Source of the DNA: Turritopsis dohrnii
Taxonomy: Eukaryota > Cnidaria > Hydrozoa > Anthoathecata > Oceaniidae
Assembly: GCA_027922465.2 (NCBI GenBank)
Contig: BQMF02000611.1
Span: forward strand, 160,610-224,609
DNA length: 64,000 nucleotides
Reading direction: 5' to 3'
A program made the translations under genes and the position numbers. Shown piece by piece: positions 46,401 to 55,699 of the stretch. Within the stretch, counting starts at the first letter, position 1. Each line of letters opens with the position of its first letter. The notes under the pieces were generated by a model that searched no databases, was not told where the DNA came from, and saw only the letters and a list, made by a program, of their open reading frames with translations.

Positions 46401-46812
46401 GGTATCCTGCCTTATTTTGAAAACAAAACTCTATCAGTTGTCAAGTTGGATGGAGACATCATTGGACTCAAATGAATCATCAGGCTGAGAAGATTGTGTT
46501 TGTAAAAATCAAACACTTCAAGTTAAACGTAATTTTTTTCTTTGTCTTGTCTTTCTTTTATAAACATTTATACACACTTAATAGGAACAAAGTAGAACAA
46601 AGTAGAAGCTACTACAATAAAATAGTATAATTTAAAAAACTAATCATCGTCACTTTCCTAATCCATTAAAGGAGAGAGAGAGAGGGACAATAGACAATAA
46701 TAAACTTTCCTGTTTCTTTTGAACATACTATCAATGTGCATGCTCACATGATCATTTCCCTGTTCCTTTTCCCCTTCCTGTAGTAAAGAGGACAAGTGGA
46801 AACTCGCCTTAC

Positions 46813-47089
46813 GATGAAAAGCTTGAAATCTTATCTTTTTGAACCAGAAAAAAAACAAGTTCCTCTCATGATGATAGTGGAGTTGAAATTCACGAAAAAG
46901 GAAGATCTGGAAGTAAACTTAGTGCACTTATAACAAAATGAGAGAAACTGAGTGTTTGTGTTTTCAAGAAGTTGTAATATTAAATGAAAAAATTGAGCAA
47001 CAATGTGTTACCCGCGATGATTAATTCAAACTCTGTTTAAATAAAGCTGTTCTCCAAAACGTTTATGATGGGTTGCATAAAGGCAACCG
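46813..47089. other. No recognisable feature
   Basis: Short AT-rich spacer between the Harbinger remnant and LINE fragments. Confidence 0.3.
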
Positions 47090-47340
47090 TAGGAAGGAAA
47101 CCAGTGAATATATTATAAACTAATCATCAACAAAAATAAAAGTCATTTGAAATATTGTATGAGTTGTATTTTAAAGAAAATTTGCATATTCTATCAGTAT
47201 AACTGGACAGTTTTTTATTGAAAACATCATAGTTTTCAGTCTCTTCCAATTCACTTGGCAATGCATTCCATAAACATTGACTCCTATACCCATTGTTGAT
47301 TTGACCAGGGAAACTCGTAACTGAAGATTATGTCTCGATA
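47090..47340 (-). pseudogene. LINE RT C-terminal tail fragment
   Basis: Minus-strand translation gives LRVSLVKSTMGYRSQCLWNA followed by LPSELEETENYDVF when one frame change is allowed. This is the basic tail typical of the C-terminus of CR1/jockey-like reverse transcriptases. It probably belongs to the same decayed element as the fragments at 48150-48420 and 49130-49640, which lie in the correct 5'-to-3' order on this strand. Confidence 0.5.
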
Positions 47341-47784
47341 CTCTTGGCTGTGTTTAAAGCTCAAATCTTGAGTAGATGGTCATATCGACTTCTTTGTAAA
47401 ATATTTTGTGCATCAGACAGTGAAGCCTCTTTCTATACATGTATGAAACCGGTCACCCGTTTCCCACTCATGGTTGGAAGAACTACTCTGAACTCTGTGA
47501 TGGTGATTGAGCTCATCTAAGCGGTTTGTACTACAATTCCCCAAGATTGTAATAATTATAGGTGACAGGTGGTGTGATGATCGCCTTTGTTGTGTTGCGC
47601 TCCGCACATCGGGAGTTTCCCAACATGGTAGACAGAGCCGCTTGGCATAGAACATTCTAGAATACGGAACGAAAGAGACACTTGTGTATATTACAGGTGG
47701 AGGATTACTGTATGGTTATTGAAGGTGGCTTGCATTGTAAATTTCATTGGATTTTGGATTTTACCTTAAAATTTTACCTTAAAA

Positions 47785-48045
47785 TTGACTATGTTATTGG
47801 CTTTGACATCAGCATCTAGAGTTGATGCTTTTCATCATTTGGACACTAGGTACAATGTACAGGGAGAAGATTGTTCAATTTTATCATTTGAAAAACTGCA
47901 CAAATCTTGGCGAAGAGGACAGTCTCCGCCCTCAGTCCGATACTTTGCTTTCCCAAAAGATAAGACTTGGGAGAACGCATTGTTATATCGTACTTTGATT
48001 TTATTCATAAAATTGCAATTACATTGTGGATGCTGCACGACCTGA
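47785..48045 (+). pseudogene. Tyrosine-recombinase fragment
   Basis: The frame reads LTMLLALTSASRVDAFHHLD, then FEKLHKSWRRGQSPPSVRYF and AFPKDKTWE. It resembles the region around the first catalytic arginine (SASR) of eukaryotic tyrosine recombinases found in DIRS- and Crypton-type elements. The downstream H-x-x-R and Tyr are not found. It sits between minus-strand LINE fragments. Confidence 0.45.
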
Positions 48046-48149
48046 CGTAGTTATTCAATTATTTTATGCCACTGTGTAATAACAACGGGGTGCAACAACA
48101 AAATTGACTTGAGCTTTATCGCTTGAGTTGTTTTACTTCTGCCTTTCTT

Positions 48150-48420
48150 GAAAATACATCAAACTTTGGCAATCTTATATGTGGATGGAAGTTGATTTGG
48201 AAAAGCTGGACTGAGCAATTTGATGATTACCAGACTGCAACGTGTCTCCGACAAGAAGGGACTTCTTTGATGATATTCCATCATGTCCACCGGTCTTTCC
48301 TTTTTTGAAAACTTTCTTGAAACACTCCTCCAGCTTATCTGGTTAATATTCGATAGAGCTCATTGTAGCAGTCACTCTGTAAAGATGTTCCATTAGATTG
48401 GCATTTTCAGGTACCTTATC
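48150..48420 (-). pseudogene. LINE RT N-terminal fragment
   Basis: Minus-strand translation KLEECFKKVFKKGKTGGHDG followed by ISSK corresponds to the start of the RT domain of CR1-like LINEs (the K-x-G-x-D-x-I/P motif). Stops and frame changes surround it. Confidence 0.5.
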
Positions 48421-49017
48421 AAACATGCTGATATTTGCAAAAAGTTATTCAATAATTACATTTCTCAATATTAATGCTGACAATGTTCCTGACAAGGAAG
48501 CAATTAAAAGGAAATGACTGTTTCACCTTTTTTTCTGAAATTCGCGAAATTTCCTTGTAATTGTTTTTTTTTTCTTTTTATCAGAATCAATAAAAAACTG
48601 AAGAATTGATTTTGCGGTGTGAAAGATATTATTATAGATGTGTCTCACCCATTTCTTATTTTAAAAGTTCATCTTATTATGCTAGAATTCCAGTTGTTCT
48701 CCTCTTACGTACTCTCCTCCTATCCAGATAAAATCCGGCTCACTCCTTCAAAGTACATCGAAGCACCGTCTGTTTCATTCTGCAAGCTTTTCAAAGTAGT
48801 TCTTAATAAATAGTATATAGTATAGTAGTAGAAAAAAAGGTTTCCCAAAACTGAGATGAAGCCATTCGAATTTGTATTATAAGAGAATTATGAAGAAGTT
48901 GTTACGATGAATAATGATTAAAGCTTGCTGCAATGTGATAACATAGAAGTATTTGACACAATCTCAGTTCTCTTTCCTTAATGATATATGGATAACTCCG
49001 AAGAAGAAAAAAAAAAC
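48421..49017. other. No recognisable feature
   Basis: AT-rich sequence inside the LINE/Harbinger mosaic with no identifiable domain. Confidence 0.3.
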
Positions 49018-49125
49018 ACTAGTGCTCCCTGAGACATAAAACAATTGGACCAAAGTAGAAGTATTTACTGTTATGTTGAAATGTATTTGCTGGTACTTCC
49101 CAAATTGATCTGTCTGGTATGTTTT
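49018..49125. repeat. Second copy of a Harbinger transposase segment
   Basis: It shares AGTGCTCCCTG, AAACAATTGGACCA, GTTGAAATGTATTT and CCAAATTGATCTGTCTGGTA with 45918-46010. It is too eroded to translate. Confidence 0.6.
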
Positions 49126-49129
49126 TATT

Positions 49130-49640
49130 AATTCTAATTTTTCAGAGGACCAATTCTGGAGGGTTTTTCCTTGCCACTAAATTCATTAATGTACTGCCAA
49201 AAATCTTTAGAAGATCCTGACAGACCTGCAAACTTACTCCAGTAGGAAACTTCAGCTCATCTCAGTAGTTTAGTACCTGTCTCTTGCTTGCTTGCGTATA
49301 ATCAAGTTCACTGTGCTTTCTGGAATATTTACAAGCGTTTCTTAAGTTCTTTTTACTTATAGCATCGTTTATCCATGGGTTTGATTTGAATCTTATGTGA
49401 TTGTTACATACATCTTTATACAGTGGATATATAGCATCATTAATGTCATCAAAAATTTCACAAACATGCGAAGAAGCATAATTAAGGTATTGGTGGAATT
49501 TTTCAACATCAACCTTTTTCAAATCGCGAGGTGTTTGAAGTGTCCGTGTGGATATTTTTTTAAGCCTGGAAGTTCCATGATCAAAATCACAGCCTTGACT
49601 TGTGCATTCCCATTGTAGTGTAGTTGTTTATCATTACACG
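49130..49640 (-). pseudogene. LINE linker fragment between endonuclease and RT
   Basis: The open minus-strand frame (49262-49522) contains FDDINDAIYPLYKDVCNNHI and KSNPWINDAISKKNLRNACK. The P-W-I-x-D-x-x-x-x-x-x motif is typical of the segment between endonuclease and reverse transcriptase in CR1/jockey-like elements. No intact element remains. Confidence 0.6.
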
Positions 49641-50299
49641 TTTTTTTTATCAGAAAATGAGGCTCAAAAACCTCAAAACCTTAAGAAAAGCTTAAGAAAA
49701 TGCCGAGCCTCAGTTTTCCAGAAATCACTTTTTAAACATCAGCTTTTTAGCTCATATTGAGTTTCGGTATGGAAAAAGGGTTAACCGTTTTAACTTTGGT
49801 ATTTCGACGTCATTCTAACGGATATAACCTAAAGTAACATAAGTTTCATAAAACAACAAAACTGAAAAATATTTTTTCAATAAAATACTGTATAAACAAA
49901 GAACAGCTAAAACCGTTAAACAAAACAACACTATTGCCCGTTAAGTTTACTTAACGCTTGTTAACTGGCGGGCTTGTTAGCTTCGCGCGGTTGCGCTGCC
50001 ATTATGGATTTTAATCAAATGCGATCTGCACCAACTAGACACCGGGGATGGAATCAGCGCGCAGATCTACTTTGGTCTCTTCGCAGACGGGCTTTTATAC
50101 GGGCTCGACGTGCAGCATGGTTCTTTCTAAACTTCTCTAGTGCTGGGAACACGTTTTTTTCGCTGAAGCATTGTTTATTGAAGTTTTTTCTTTTAAAGAA
50201 GATTATTTATTTGGAAGTTTTTAACTCCTGTTATATACTTTTGCAACTCAATAAAGAATACTGATTTGGTATTGCATTATATAGTGGTTTTGTTGTGGT
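49641..50299 (+). other. Upstream region of the DIRS-like element
   Basis: Contains an inverted motif GCCCGTTAAG...CTTAACG...TTAACTGGCGGGC at about 49936-49973, which may mark the element's left end. A short plus-strand frame from 50004 encodes an Arg-rich peptide (ADLLWSLRRRAFIRARRAAW); its role is unknown. Confidence 0.35.
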
Positions 50300-50329
50300 G
50301 TGTTCTGTTTGCTTGGCTGTTCCACAAGT

Positions 50330-51713
50330 ATGAGATTGATTCTGTTGCTGTTGGTTGCGTTACTTGTCGTGAATGCTGTACGTAAGCGAAAGCGTCGCGA
50401 AGATCCTGAGGACGCTAGTTATAAAGAGAGATCTCTCGAAGATTGGAAAGCAATATCCATCCAAGCATTGCGGCTAATATGCCACTCTCTGATCATTGTG
50501 GACACTGGCTCCAAAGATGAGCTCGCTCAACGTTTATATTTGTTTCACAATCCACCTGTTACAACGTCGGCTCCAGCTGCGATTGTCATATCCTCAGCAT
50601 TATCATCGTCAGCTGCTGCCAGAGTGGTCACTTCTCCTGGTCCAGCTGCCTATTCTGTCAGTGTGCCATTGGTGGTGTGCCAATCTTCTTTTACGGCGAC
50701 TGCAGCTCCAATCATGCCATCGGGCTTTCAATCACCAGGAGATAGTCAACGGTCTCAACAAGATGTCGATCCGTTCATCGCACAGCAAATCGAACTGTAT
50801 TTTCGCAATTTCAACATGGCTCCAGGTTTTAACTCGTTTCCGAACAATTCTCCAGCCAATTTAAATTCGACTGCTGATTTTAATAGACATTCGCTTCCTA
50901 ATTATGTTTCTCGGACTGTTAATAATTCGTTTGTTGCGCCAGTGTCTCAACCTGAACCATCCCTGGTGTCTGCGCAGCGGGTCGCGTCCGCTATCCCAGC
51001 TTTACCTTTGGTAGTTATTAATCGCATTAGGAATGGTGAGTACGTTAATTTTGATGAGTTATCACCTCATTCTTACGTCGCTTCCTCGGATGAGTACACA
51101 TTTCGTTTTACTGGTGGGGCTTCACCTGGTTTGACCTTAGTTCCTCGTCAGCGTAATAGGCCAAGGGTGGTTGACTTTTCATCATGGATGGTTGCATGGA
51201 CTAATTTTTTGCGGGTTCACAGTCATTTCTTTCCGGCTCGTACGGCTGAATTGCTTCACTATCAATCTACCATATGTGATTTTGCATCTCAGTTCACATT
51301 TACTGCCTGGTCGGAGTATGATAGATCTTTCCGCTATCAATTGGATTATGATCGGGCCTTATCGTGGAATCGTGTGGACGACGATTTGTATAATAGAGTT
51401 CTTAGGCGGTCTCCTATACAGAATTTATGTTTTGTGTGTCAAAGTCCAGGTCACTTAGCCTCTTCATGTCCATCGCGTCCGCTTCGTTCTGTGGCGTCGT
51501 CTAATGTGGCTCCTTCCGTGGAATCATCACGTTTGGCATCTGAGGTGCCGCCCTTTCGTGCCCCCCCAGCAACAAGGTGGCGTCTCTGGGGTTTGTCGAT
51601 TCTACAACGATGGCAGGTGCACTGTCCAGCAGTGCAGATTTTTGCATCAGTGTCGGCTCTGTACTGGTTCCCATCCAGCATCACTCTGCACTCACCGAGT
51701 TAAACGGTAGATT
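50330..51713 (+). pseudogene. DIRS-like Gag with CCHC and CCCH zinc motifs
   Basis: The frame opens at 50330 (MRLILLLLVALLVVN; a further in-frame Met exists at 50300). A possible SAP-like segment follows (LEDWKAISIQALRLICHSL, then GSKDELAQRLY), then a long Ser/Ala/Pro-rich stretch and a zinc knuckle CFVCQSPGHLASSC (C-x2-C-x4-H-x4-C). After a C-run at about 51561-51567 the sensible frame shifts to one with a CCCH finger (CRFYNDGRCTVQQCRFLH) and a second knuckle (CRLCTGSHPASLC). The frameshift at the homopolymer separates the two halves. Expected role: packaging of element RNA. Confidence 0.65.
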
Positions 51714-52820
51714 TCATCCCTTACCTACCTCTGTCATTTCACCTATCAATGTTGGCCGCCTTCCAGAATTGTTAGTTTCTCATCCCTAATCAGTCTTTGG
51801 TTTCCTATGTTGTGAACGGCTTTCATGTTGGTTTTGATATAGGTTTTCATGGTTCTATTTCTAACACTAGGCCTCGTAATCTTCTTTCTGCTCTTCAAAA
51901 TCCTTTGCCTGTTTGGGAAGCCATCGCAAAGGAGGTTGAGAGAGGCCATACTTCTGGCCCCTTTCTCTTCCCCTCCATTTCTGCCTTTTCATTGCTCACC
52001 GCTTGGTGCTGTTCCTAAGAACGATGGTTCTCTCCGTATCATTCTTGATTTGTCGTCCCCTCGCGGCGATGCAGTGAATGAAGGCATCGACCAGAGAAAC
52101 GGTTTTCAGTAACATTATTCTTCTTTCGATGATGCAGTGACCTTGGTTTCTAGTTTGGGCCCTTCGGCATTTATGGCTAAACTGGACATTAAGCATGCCT
52201 TTCGTAATTGTCCTGTGCGTCTTGATCAGTGGGGTCTCCTGGCTATTGTTGGCAGGGCTTTATATTTGGTGGACACTCGTTTGCCTTTCGGTAGCCGTTC
52301 ACCCCCTTTCATTTTTCAATGCATTTGCTGACTTATTATGTTGGATTTTTCTCTGTTATCGGTGGTGTCCAGTTCATTTGCACTACTTGGACGATTTTTT
52401 CATTTGTGGTAAATCTAGTGACACGGTTGCTAGTGATCTGGTGTCTATGCAAATCATTGTGCTCAGAATTAGGTGTTCCTCTAGCTTCTGAGAAAACTGT
52501 TGATCCTTCTCAAACTATCACTTATTTAGGAATTGAAAATAGACTCACAGGCTATGATGATGCGTCTTTTTACAGATGCTTCTGGTGTGGGCTTTGGCGC
52601 CGTCTTCGGCACACATTGGTTTAGTTTATCTTGGCCTCCTGCCTATTTGCAAATTCCATATCAATATCTTGGAGCTGTTTGCCATTTTGGCTGCAGTAGT
52701 TACGTGGGGTGACCAGTGGAGGAATAAGCAGATTTTGTTTTATACGGATAACGCTGCCATTGTTCACGTTTGGCAATCTGGTTCTTGCAGGGATTGCTAC
52801 TATTATGTCGTTGGTTAGTT
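51714..52820 (+). pseudogene. DIRS-like reverse transcriptase and RNase H
   Basis: The RT can be followed across frames: NGFHVGFDIGFHG, then LGAVPKNDGSLRIILDLSSP, then AFMAKLDIKHAFRNCPVR, then LPFGSRSPPFIF, then the catalytic HYLDDFFICG (about 52380-52412). RNase H follows with FTDASGVGFGAVFGTHW, LELFAILAAVVTWGDQW and LFYTDNAAIVHVW, showing the D, E and D active-site residues. Three or more frameshifts and a stop (NGFQ*) inactivate it. Confidence 0.8.
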
Positions 52821-52899
52821 TTCTCTTTTTGGTTGCAGCACGTTTTGAATTTAAATATTTTGATGACCCACATTCCAGGTCATTTTAATGCGGCTGCGG

Positions 52900-53864
52900 A
52901 TTGCTCTTTCTCGGTTACAGGTTGCCAAATTTCATCGCCTCATGTCAGCCGCAGACAAAGAACGAACTCTGGTACCGGCGTTGATTTGGAACGTCCTTGG
53001 GACCGCCACGTAGTGCGTTTTCAATCGCAGTCTTTAGCTCCCTCGACTCGTGCTAACTTATCTGGGGGGCTTTCGTGCATATCATCATCTTTCTGTCAGT
53101 GTATTCACGTGGCTGTGTTTCCTCTGGTGGAAACTAACCTGATGCGTTTGTTGTCTCTTTGGCTCAAAGATTGGCTTTCAATACTATCAAAGTTTATTGT
53201 GTGGCATTCAATTTCATGCTGTCATTCAAGGTTTTTCGGCTTCTATTTTTCACATGGATCGCTTATATTATACCATGCGCGGTATTCGTCGCGTTCAAGG
53301 GTCGGACTTTGCTAGGCCACGTCGGTTACCTATCACTTTCCTTCACCTACAAATTATGCACTATCGCCTGGACCTTCTACAGTTCTCCCAGTCGGACCGC
53401 TTACTATTGAAGGCTGCGTCGTCGTTGGCGTTTTTTGGCTTGCTTCGATGCTCGGAATATACTTGCCAATCAGCAGCACGCTTTGACCCGTCTACTGACT
53501 TGATGGTCCAGGATGTTTCGTTTTTTCCTCCCGGCCAAGTTATGTGCATCCACCTTCGTGCCTCCAAGACGGATCCATTCCGGTCCGGCTGTTTTATCCG
53601 AATAGGTCGCTCCGGTCAGGTTCTGTGTGCTGTTGAAGCTATGCAGCAGTGGTTGCTTCATCACCCTGGCCCGAATTTACCGCTATTTGCTTTTTCCAAT
53701 GTGCGTTTTTGGTCCGGCAAGACATAGTGAATTTAATCTCCCAAGCTTTGCCGTTTTCTCGTGATATTAATACACATTCGTTTCGGATTGGTGGTGCATC
53801 GGCAGCGGCTTCAGCCGGTATACCGGTATACAAGTTATCGAGGCTGTCCTGGTTGACAGTTTAG
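52900..53864 (+). pseudogene. DIRS-like tyrosine recombinase lacking its catalytic tyrosine
   Basis: An eroded N-terminal part is followed by a readable catalytic region: AASSLAFFGLLRCSEYTCQ (first Arg), then LRASKTDPFRSGCFIRIG, then INTHSFRIGGASAAASAGIP (H-x-x-R). The frame then runs into a different sequence and stops (RLSWLTV*). The conserved G-R-W-x-S-x-x-x-x-x-Y segment that supplies the nucleophile is absent. The first short palindrome overlaps this stop. Confidence 0.75.
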
Positions 53865-53971
53865 ATTGTCCTTGTTGACAAAGCGTTTACATAAAAGACC
53901 TGTCCTCGTTGACAGCACTGTGTGTAGATTATGAAATATTGTATTTGGTTCGGTACTGTCCTGGTTGACAG
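53844..53971. repeat. Four copies of a 16-bp palindrome
   Basis: CTGTCCTGGTTGACAG at 53844-53859 and 53956-53971, TTGTCCTTGTTGACAA at 53866-53881 and CTGTCCTCGTTGACAG at 53900-53915. Each is an imperfect inverted repeat (TGTC...GACA), and the outer bases change together (CTGTC/GACAG, TTGTC/GACAA), as paired arms would. They lie immediately after the recombinase frame. Confidence 0.75.
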
Positions 53972-54299
53972 TAAATTTGTAGAGCGAATTGCATCCTCAG
54001 AATATCCCTCAGATCACCCAAATATTTGTGTGTTCTTTCTTGTGTACTAGCCCAGCCAGTTAATCTCAATAAGATATTCTCAAATACATAAGGTTTATTG
54101 TTAAACAACCAACAACTAAGGAATGTTTTTTTGATAGGGTATAAACTAAAACACCAACTAAAACTTAAATAACTGATAACCATCTCTTAGCTCAAGCGTT
54201 AATCCGAAAAAACATGAGATTAATAAAGAGACTGCCATGTTTTTGGGTACAAATCTAAACAAAAGCACTATACAAGCTCTTCAAATAAGTTGACTTCAG

Positions 54300-55699
54300 T
54301 TAAAAGTTCTCGAGAAAGTCAAATATATTTCTTTCCTCCAAGTCAATACTTTCTGGTATGTCCTCTTGTACGTCGAAAATCAGAATGTCGTTGCCTTCCT
54401 CTTCCTCTTCCTCGTCTTCAATATGTTTGGTATACTCTCCATCATTAACTTCTATCGGTTCTGTTGCATCTGCTGATTCGGCTACTATAGGAGTAGTTAC
54501 CAATGGTTGTATTACTGTTGGTGACCGTGTAGTCCTTAAGTCCTTCTGGTTCGATCAGTGAATCGCCACTGCCATCGGCGGTAATGAGACATCCGGTCTT
54601 TTCAAACAAGCGATAACGCAAGGGACCCATTTGTTTTCAATGAGTTTTCTATACGTATCGCCAATCTATTTGGGTAGAAGAATGCGGCACTCTGATGCAG
54701 TGAAACTCTCGACACCGTACCACTTGTCTGCATTTTCGTCGTCATCAAGTCAGTCAAAAAAAGAATGTTTAATCATTGACTTCAATTTCTCTCCGTAGCC
54801 TGCATCTACAGGTTGCCAAAGATCAGTCCCATTTTTCAAACCATTCCAAACAACGCCAATGAGTTTTGATACTGTTTCTCTGAAATCAGGAGTATTCTGG
54901 CCAGTAAGGTTATCACAGTAGAGAACAAAGCGGGACTCCTTTTCTGCAATCGGTTTTAATGTTCTTTCAATATAGTCTATGCAAAATTGTTCATCTACCC
55001 AGGCACATTTTTGAAAATAGACATCCACGTCCTTATCCCATGCCTGCTTTTCCACTTCATTGATTCTTTTCCCCTTCCCACGAAAAATAACTGAGATCCT
55101 AGGTTGTTCTCCTTCTGGTCTGAAGCATAGCTATATTCAATGAACACTGGCGTTAGTCAGCGCCTGAGAACGGTTGGCTAACCCAAACTCTTTTATTGTG
55201 GTTGCATGCTATTTTCTTAAATCAGCTCGTAAAGATTCTTTTGGCGTTTTCTTGTTACGTTGGGTTCTTCGGAGTTTGAGATGGTATCTTTTAGAAAAGT
55301 TAGTAACAACGTGCTTTCTTTTCTTTCTTTACGTGCTTTTGACCACAGCCAGTTAAAATCCACGCGTCGTCCCTCCTTTCTTGCTTTTGTGAACAATTTA
55401 ATAAGCACAGCGTAAAGTGTGTTATATTTCTTACTGGGTCTTATCTTGAACATATGTTTCTGTTCTCCAGCTGCTGCTTTAATTATTTTGGCCCGATTCT
55501 TCATCCATTTGGATATTAAACTCAACGACAAGGTTCCAGAGTACATATCCATGATTTCATTTGGTGTTTTTCCTTCTTCTCTTAGTTCAATAATCTTCGA
55601 CTTGAAAGTGTTGGATCGGGATGTACGTTTTTCACTACCTCGGTGATTTGGTAAGTGACCCAGTAATAAAGTGAGCATTACATACATGCCAAATGTCAA
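54300..55699 (-). pseudogene. Pogo/Tigger-like transposase pseudogene
   Basis: On the minus strand the N-terminal part (55699-55217) has CENP-B/Tc5-type helix-turn-helix features (LREEGKTPNEIMDMYSG, SLISKWMKNRAKII, LFTKARKEGRRVDFNWLW). A DDE part follows (RISVIFRGKGKRINE; VLYCDNLTGQ; NGTDLWQPVDAGYGEKLK), with Asp residues 35 positions apart as in pogo enzymes. An acidic C-terminal tail with a Glu run ends at 54300. Frame changes at about 55060-55216 and a stop inside ILLPK*IGDTY make it non-functional. Some breaks could be introns, but no clean splice sites were found. Confidence 0.75.

Larger units (their letters stand above)
45538..46812 (+). mobile_element. Deleted PIF/Harbinger element with LINE insertion
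   Basis: The ends pair as AGGTGGCTTTCCATTTGTCC at the left and GGACAAGTGGAAACTCGCCT at the right. Further matching sequence follows inside (TTTACAGCGGGAACAGGAA versus TTCCTGTAGTAAAG). Inside are an N-terminal Harbinger transposase fragment and a minus-strand LINE tail. TAA at the left and TAC at the right are compatible with an eroded TWA target duplication. Confidence 0.65.
49936..53980 (+). mobile_element. DIRS/Ngaro-like tyrosine-recombinase retrotransposon (decayed)
   Basis: In order on the plus strand are a Gag-like frame, a reverse transcriptase, RNase H and a tyrosine recombinase, the gene order of DIRS/Ngaro elements, which integrate with a recombinase instead of an integrase. Frameshifts separate every part. 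Downstream lie four short palindromes. Local GC content is clearly higher than in the flanks, which also marks it as foreign to the neighbourhood. True termini were not defined. Confidence 0.8.

Noticed and set aside
47413..47655. 80-codon minus-strand frame rich in His and Ser
   Set aside because: No domain recognised and it overlaps the LINE mosaic; treated as chance.
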